Assembly (NCBI RefSeq): GCF_900168685.1
Contig: NZ_FVZN01000014.1
Location: 1,302,001-1,366,000 of the forward strand
Length of the DNA stretch: 64,000 nt
Direction of reading: 5' to 3'
DNA from: Solibacillus isronensis
GTDB lineage: Bacteria; Bacillota; Bacilli; Bacillales_A; Planococcaceae
The position numbers were made by a program, and so were the translations under genes. Positions within the stretch are counted from its first letter, which is position 1, and every line of letters begins with the position of its first letter. This document shows positions 59,823 to 64,000 of this stretch, piece by piece. The notes under the pieces are model-generated. The model searched no databases. It worked only from the letters and a program-made list of their open reading frames with translations, and was not told the origin of the DNA.

Positions 59823-61343
59823 ATGGGAAAAGATTTAAGTCAATTCATCAGAAATGAAGCGTTTTTAAACAAAGTTGTATCAGCAGAGGAAGCCGCGTCT
59901 TGGATTGAAGACGGCATGAATCTGGGTATGAGTGGTTTTACGCTTTTCGGAGAGCCAAAAGAATTTCCGCTTGCACTTTCTAAACGAGGAGAGCAAGAAA
60001 AATTTAAAGTAAATCTTTATACAGGTGCATCATTAGGGCCAACTGCTGACCAATCAATGGCTGAAGCAGGAATCATCAACTTACGTGTGCCTTATCAAGG
60101 TAATGCGATTATGCGCGGTAAAATCAATAACGGAGAAATTTTCTATATTGATCAGCATTTATCACATACAGCGGAAGAAGTTCGTAAAGGTTCACTTGGT
60201 AAAATTGACTATGCAATCATTGAAGCAGCAGCAATTACAGAAGACGGTTTAGTCATTCCAACAGGTTCTGTAGGGAACTCACCGATCTTTGTAGAAAAAG
60301 CTGAAAATGTCATTATCGAAATTAATACAACTGCCCCAAAAGCATATGAAGGGCTTCATGATATTTATGTTCAAAAAGCGCAAGGTGAGCGTAAAGAAAT
60401 TCCTATCTATAATACAGGGGATCGAATTGGTGAAATCGGTATTAGAGTAGACCCTAAGAAAGTAAAGGGAATTGTTTTATCGGAGCAGCCGGATATTCCT
60501 TCACCATTATTCGAGCCAAACGAAGAAACACAGAAGATTGCCGATAATTTGTTAGCATTCCTGGCAAATGAAGTGGAAGTAGGAAATTTACCGGAATCTT
60601 TAGCACCGCTTCAATCAGGCGTTGGTTCGGTAGCGAATGCCGTATTAAACGGAATGCAAAAATCTCAATTTAAAGATCTTGAAGTATTCTCGGAGGTACT
60701 GCAAGACGGTGTGTTTGACCTTATCGATGCGGGGATTGTTAAATTTGCTGCAGGTACGGCATTCTCACTTTCTAAAAAGCGTGTGGAATCACTAGCGGAA
60801 GACTTAGAAAAGTACAAGGATAAAATCATGTTCCGCCCACAGGAAATTTCGAATAATCCGGAAGTAATTCGTCGCTTAGGTGTTATTTCTTTTAACACAG
60901 CAATTGAAGTAGACATATACGGTAACGTCAATTCGACACATGTAAACGGCACGAAAATTATGAACGGTATTGGCGGTTCCGGGGACTTTGCACGTAATGC
61001 GCGCATTACAATTTTCGTAACTTCTTCATTAGCGAAAAACGGTGCTATTTCAACAATCGTTCCGTTCGTTTCACATATCGACCATACAGAGCACGATGTG
61101 GATGTAATCGTAACGGAGCAAGGCTATGCCGATCTTCGTGGTCTTCCACCAGTGAAGCGTGCAGAGAAATTGATTGAAATTGCACACCCGAAATATAAAG
61201 AACAATTACGTGCTTATTTCGAAGAGGCAAAAGAGAAAGTCGGCGGTCAAACACCGCATATCCTCGAAAAAGCATTCTCATTCCATAACAATCTAAAAGA
61301 GAATGGGACAATGTTATTTGAAGACGACAAAATCAAACATTAA
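59823..61343 (+). CDS. Acetyl-CoA hydrolase/succinate CoA-transferase family
   Basis: A 506-residue class I CoA-transferase of the succinate:acetate type (YgfH/Cat1 group). The CoA-binding glycine loop (QSGVGSVANAVLNG, about 263-276) and the catalytic Glu in EVFSEVLQDG (about 290) are visible. It moves CoA between acetate, propionate, succinate or similar acids, or hydrolyses acetyl-CoA. ATG at 59823 with GGGGTGA 7 bases upstream; TTG at 59817 is less well placed. No further acid-metabolism gene adjoins it. Confidence 0.92.
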   Translation: MGKDLSQFIRNEAFLNKVVSAEEAASWIEDGMNLGMSGFTLFGEPKEFPLALSKRGEQEKFKVNLYTGASLGPTADQSMAEAGIINLRVPYQGNAIMRGKINNGEIFYIDQHLSHTAEEVRKGSLGKIDYAIIEAAAITEDGLVIPTGSVGNSPIFVEKAENVIIEINTTAPKAYEGLHDIYVQKAQGERKEIPIYNTGDRIGEIGIRVDPKKVKGIVLSEQPDIPSPLFEPNEETQKIADNLLAFLANEVEVGNLPESLAPLQSGVGSVANAVLNGMQKSQFKDLEVFSEVLQDGVFDLIDAGIVKFAAGTAFSLSKKRVESLAEDLEKYKDKIMFRPQEISNNPEVIRRLGVISFNTAIEVDIYGNVNSTHVNGTKIMNGIGGSGDFARNARITIFVTSSLAKNGAISTIVPFVSHIDHTEHDVDVIVTEQGYADLRGLPPVKRAEKLIEIAHPKYKEQLRAYFEEAKEKVGGQTPHILEKAFSFHNNLKENGTMLFEDDKIKH

Positions 61344-61373
61344 TGAGTAAAAAGGTAAAGGTGGCGTTTTAAC

Positions 61374-61883
61374 ATGGATGTAAGATTTCCGATTGGTCCA
61401 TTGCAAGTACCTGATCAGGTGACACTTGACAATGTGAAGGAATGGTTACAACAAACGGAATCATTTACGACACGTTTAAGAGAAGTTGTTGATTCATTAA
61501 ACGAAGAGCAGTTAAATAAAACTTACCGTGAAGGTGCGTGGACAGTGCGTCAGCTCGTTCATCATATTGCCGATTCACAGCTGAACATGTATCAGCGACT
61601 AAAGCTGGCACTAACGGATGACAATCCGACAGTACCGGGATTTAATGAAGAAAAGTGGGCTGTTCTGCCAGACAATGACTTACCTGTAGAAAGCTCGATT
61701 AAAATGCTTGAAGGTATTAACGAGCGCATCGTTTCGTTAGGTCAACATTTAACTGAAGACCAGCTTAAGCGGGAATTTACCCATGAAACAAACGGGCCGG
61801 TCACAGTTGCCGCAAAAGTGGCAAAATTGGCATGGCATGAGGAACATCATTTCGCTCATATCAAAATTGCGCTTTCAAATTAA
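61374..61883 (+). CDS. YfiT/BstA-like DinB family protein
   Basis: A 169-residue four-helix DinB-fold protein. The metal site is built by His in VHHIADS (about 64) and the WHEEHHFAHI segment (about 154-163), typical of YfiT/BstA. Bacillus YfiT is described as a putative metal-dependent hydrolase and relatives as bacillithiol transferases. GGTGGCG before the ATG, 30 bases after the CoA-transferase. Co-transcription is possible, since no terminator intervenes. Confidence 0.85.
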   Translation: MDVRFPIGPLQVPDQVTLDNVKEWLQQTESFTTRLREVVDSLNEEQLNKTYREGAWTVRQLVHHIADSQLNMYQRLKLALTDDNPTVPGFNEEKWAVLPDNDLPVESSIKMLEGINERIVSLGQHLTEDQLKREFTHETNGPVTVAAKVAKLAWHEEHHFAHIKIALSN

Positions 61884-61899
61884 TTTGATTTTTATCGAA

Positions 61900-61932
61900 T
61901 TGGCTTACCCGAATAGGTAAGCCAATTTTTTA
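61900..61932 (+). terminator. Terminator of the yfiT-like gene
   Basis: TTGGCTTACC pairs perfectly with GGTAAGCCAA across a 6-base loop, followed by TTTTTT. Confidence 0.85.
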
Positions 61933-61942
61933 ATGGAACGTA

Positions 61943-62383
61943 CTATTTTATCTCCTTGTATAAAAAGACGAGTCGTTCAATTTCTTCAAAGCCATTATTT
62001 TTATAAAACTTTTCTGCCGGTATATTACGGTTTGTGAGCAGTGTCATCGATTCTACTGATCTATCTTTCAACTGGATTTCCAAATAGTTCAGCATCGCTT
62101 TACCAATACCTTTATTTTGCAATGTCTGATCGACGCACATTTCATGGATGAAATATTCATCGCCACTATACCATTTCCGTTGCACTCCCATTATGAAGCC
62201 AAGCAGTTCGCCATTTTCTATAGCGATTACGCCTAGAAAGTTCGGGGTATTGTAGTAATCCGATAAATACTGGTGTGCACTATCATAGTTCCAGTTGTCA
62301 TTCCATGGCTCTGCATTAAATACTTTGATAAATGTTTTTGTGCATATTGCTAAATCAGTTGCTTCCATTCTTTTAAAATCCAC
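61943..62383 (-). CDS. GNAT family N-acetyltransferase
   Basis: About 146 residues of the Gcn5 fold. Beta4 strand LGFIMGVQRKWY (about 60-72), acetyl-CoA loop VDQTLQNKGIGKAMLNYLE (about 86-104), with the intact Q-x-x-G-I-G-K, and the final AEKFYKNNGFEEIER. GTG at 62383, 9 bases from GGGAG, is preferred over TTG at 62389. Substrate unknown. Follows the AAC-like gene by 15 bases on the same strand, suggesting an operon. Confidence 0.87.
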   Translation of the reverse strand: MDFKRMEATDLAICTKTFIKVFNAEPWNDNWNYDSAHQYLSDYYNTPNFLGVIAIENGELLGFIMGVQRKWYSGDEYFIHEMCVDQTLQNKGIGKAMLNYLEIQLKDRSVESMTLLTNRNIPAEKFYKNNGFEEIERLVFLYKEIK

Positions 62384-62398
62384 AATCAACCGCTCCCT

Positions 62399-62833
62399 TT
62401 ATAGTTTTTTTGTAAAGCAAATAATGCGATTTGCCTCTGTAAAGCCTAATTTGAGATGAACATTTAAACTATCTACATTAGACAATTCACAGTCACTTGC
62501 AAACTCTGAACATCCTTTTGTTTTAGCCCACTGTTCACACGCTTGTACTAAATGTTGTGCAAAATGCTGTCTTCGGTAGGACTCTTCAACATATAAGCCT
62601 TCTAAATAACCAACCGGACTGGATTGTGTTCCTTCGACATAATCAAAACGAAGCTGACATTGTGCAAATCCAACCGGTTTTTCATCATCAAATGCTAAGA
62701 AAACGGAACTGTTCGGATTGTTAATAATGTCTTCCATGTTTTGTACGAATTCATGTAAATCATTGCCTGGCCATAGGAGTAAAGCAAATTGAGCTGCTGC
62801 GGATGCTTGGTTTAGTGTAGCTTCGTTAATCAT
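62399..62833 (-). CDS. Aminoglycoside 6'-N-acetyltransferase-like GNAT protein
   Basis: A 144-residue GNAT protein. The segments YLEGLYVEESYRRQ, CSEFASDCELSN and the end FTEANRIICFTKKL are the fingerprints of the AAC(6')-I type that acetylates aminoglycosides. In the CoA loop the usual Gly after RRQ is His (RRQHFAQHL), which may lower activity. AGGAGG before the ATG. Together with the following GNAT gene it forms a two-gene minus-strand unit. The role in resistance is inference. Confidence 0.8.
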   Translation of the reverse strand: MINEATLNQASAAAQFALLLWPGNDLHEFVQNMEDIINNPNSSVFLAFDDEKPVGFAQCQLRFDYVEGTQSSPVGYLEGLYVEESYRRQHFAQHLVQACEQWAKTKGCSEFASDCELSNVDSLNVHLKLGFTEANRIICFTKKL

Positions 62834-63007
62834 AAGTTCCTCCTGTTTTTATTAAGATTAGTATGTTTACTATTATAGAATAAAATGGAAGGGGATAGTG
62901 GTTATATACGGAATTAAAAGACTAGTAAATTCAATAATCAGAAGGGAAAATGCAAGTAAAAATGGAATTCTTTTATGTAGCCGACAAAATAAAGGGGAGA
63001 ACTTGCT

Positions 63008-63379
63008 TTGAGTAAATCATTTATTGACCAAGTACATTATATTCGAATTCCTGTAAGACATCTGGAATTGTCTGCACAATGGTATAGAGATGTATTAGGG
63101 CTCCAATTACTAGACAATACCCAGGAAAGAGCAATTTTAAAGATAAATGAAGGACCTTTCTTACTGATTTTAGTTCCTACTGGAGATGAAACATTTTCAC
63201 ATTTTACAATCGATAATAAACAAGAATTCAGCATTGGCTTTACCAGTCCTGAACTATCCAAATTTCATCAACACTTAATTGATCATCAAGTTAAGGTAGA
63301 GGAGATCAAAGAAGATAATGGTCATGCCTTTTTCCATTTTTATGATCCAAATGGTAATAAACTTCAAGTTCACTGGTGA
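63008..63379 (+). CDS. VOC (glyoxalase/bleomycin-resistance) family protein
   Basis: A 123-residue vicinal-oxygen-chelate protein with one pair of beta-alpha-beta-beta-beta modules. VHYIRIPVRHLELSAQWYRDVLGLQLL (1st module, metal His/His region) and HAFFHFYDPNGNKLQVHW (C-terminal metal Glu replaced in this ending). Members act as dioxygenases, lyases or antibiotic-binding proteins; the substrate is unknown. TTG at 63008 with GGGGAGA 7 bases upstream. Monocistronic, plus strand, between two minus-strand genes. Confidence 0.83.
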   Translation: MSKSFIDQVHYIRIPVRHLELSAQWYRDVLGLQLLDNTQERAILKINEGPFLLILVPTGDETFSHFTIDNKQEFSIGFTSPELSKFHQHLIDHQVKVEEIKEDNGHAFFHFYDPNGNKLQVHW

Positions 63380-63413
63380 CTTTAAATTATGCAATAAGTT
63401 AGATAGGTAAGAA

Positions 63414-63451
63414 CTAAAAAAGCAAGCCATACGATAAACGTAGGCTTACTT
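63414..63451 (-). terminator. Terminator of the esterase gene
   Basis: On the minus strand AAGTAAGCC (63443-63451) pairs with GGCTTGCTT (63420-63428), followed by TTTTTAG. The left arm overlaps the stop codon. Confidence 0.75.
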
Positions 63452-64000
63452 TATAATGGCTTTAATGCTTTTGTCTGTTCAATGTAAATAAAGGCATCAT
63501 ATCTTGAACCGACGTTGGACGGAACATAATTTCCGTACGCTTCATATTCAGGGTGATAGATGACACCAATTGCTCGATGCCCAATCCGGTCATTGAATAA
63601 TTCCCGATTTTCATCAGTGAAAATCAATACCTTATCTTGCCCTCCAGCTGCATGGAGCTGTCCTTCCCATGTGTTGAGTTTGGAAGAGGGAACTGGGATT
63701 ACTTGTAGAGGATCTCCCCAGCTGTCAGCAGCGATGACCGTTCCTTCATATGTTCCGAATCCGATGGCATAAGTATTGTCCTTTCCATACTGTTCACGGA
63801 TAAGTTGACCGACATTGATCATTTGATCTTCTTTCATACTTGTGGCGGAAGCGTCCCCAATATGCGTATTATGTTCCCAAATAATGATTTTGGCATCTTC
63901 ACCGTGGTACTTCAATAATTCGTTGATCGCTTCCACCATATGCGAATCGCGTGTATTCCATGAGATGGCATCTTGCATCATTTCACGGTAATATGTTTCG
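63451..64000 (-). CDS. Erythromycin esterase family protein (5' truncated)
   Basis: The last about 183 residues of a larger protein that continues beyond the right edge. It shows the Ere-family IIIWEHNTHIGDAS motif and EQYGKDNTYAIGFGTYEGTV, with a catalytic-type Glu/His region. The IRYDAFIYIEQTKAL ending is family-like. Ere enzymes open macrolide lactones, but many chromosomal homologues have unknown substrates (succinoglycan-type or others). The gene starts outside the window, so its full length and start are not seen. Confidence 0.85.
   Translation of the reverse strand, partial: ETYYREMMQDAISWNTRDSHMVEAINELLKYHGEDAKIIIWEHNTHIGDASATSMKEDQMINVGQLIREQYGKDNTYAIGFGTYEGTVIAADSWGDPLQVIPVPSSKLNTWEGQLHAAGGQDKVLIFTDENRELFNDRIGHRAIGVIYHPEYEAYGNYVPSNVGSRYDAFIYIEQTKALKPL

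Overview
The window looks like a chromosomal segment of a low-GC, spore-forming Gram-positive bacterium of the Planococcaceae (Lysinibacillus/Solibacillus type). This is an inference from AT-rich DNA, strong GGAGG ribosome sites, frequent TTG/GTG starts, a T-box leader, PurR and CcpC type operators, an SLH-anchored surface enzyme, a SspO-like spore peptide, an OxdD-like decarboxylase and a meso-diaminopimelate dehydrogenase. No rRNA, tRNA, CRISPR array or prophage was seen.

Layout. 1-4.6 kb is a loose region of small membrane proteins, a GNAT enzyme, a SspO-like peptide and an ECF sigma/anti-sigma pair. 4.65-7.4 kb holds two adjacent insertion sequences, an IS1182-type element with 19-bp inverted ends and an IS200-type element with terminal hairpins. 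7.4-11.6 kb has a methyltransferase, guaC behind a PurBox-like control region, and a solitary leuA behind a Leu T-box. 11.7-15.7 kb (minus strand) runs tetR, two SMR subunits, a TDT channel, ydcF and a luciferase-like oxidoreductase. 15.8-22.9 kb has tag, a 21-bp tandem repeat, three small minus-strand genes, sulP-uspA, a dynamin-like GTPase and yfkAB. 23-28.7 kb contains a large apparently cytosolic beta-helix protein divergent from a RavA-like ATPase, a ViaA-like VWA protein and a DUF2785 protein. 28.8-40.6 kb is acnA with CcpC-type sites, an SLH-anchored 5'-nucleotidase, a YhgE/Pip protein, a small minus-strand pair, ddh and yhdT-panF.

40.7-44.3 kb is a tight ribA-ribD-monooxygenase-HAD cluster with its own promoter, a dyad and no visible FMN riboswitch. 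44.4-49.8 kb has a helical protein, a YurQ-like nuclease, an EamA transporter, a GyrI-like gene remnant, an OxdD-like protein with an altered lid motif and an alpha/beta hydrolase. 49.8-58.7 kb contains regulated export modules: yerO-swrC, an MFS/TetR pair, czcD-czrA, plus a secreted M14 carboxypeptidase. 58.9-64 kb ends with an FMN reductase, a CoA-transferase, a YfiT/DinB protein, two acetyltransferases (one AAC(6')-like), a VOC protein and a truncated erythromycin esterase.

The two best candidates for undescribed biology are the beta-helix/RavA/ViaA/DUF2785 locus and the partial riboflavin-type cluster with a divergent GTP cyclohydrolase II. Both rest on gene context plus motif reading and have not been tested.
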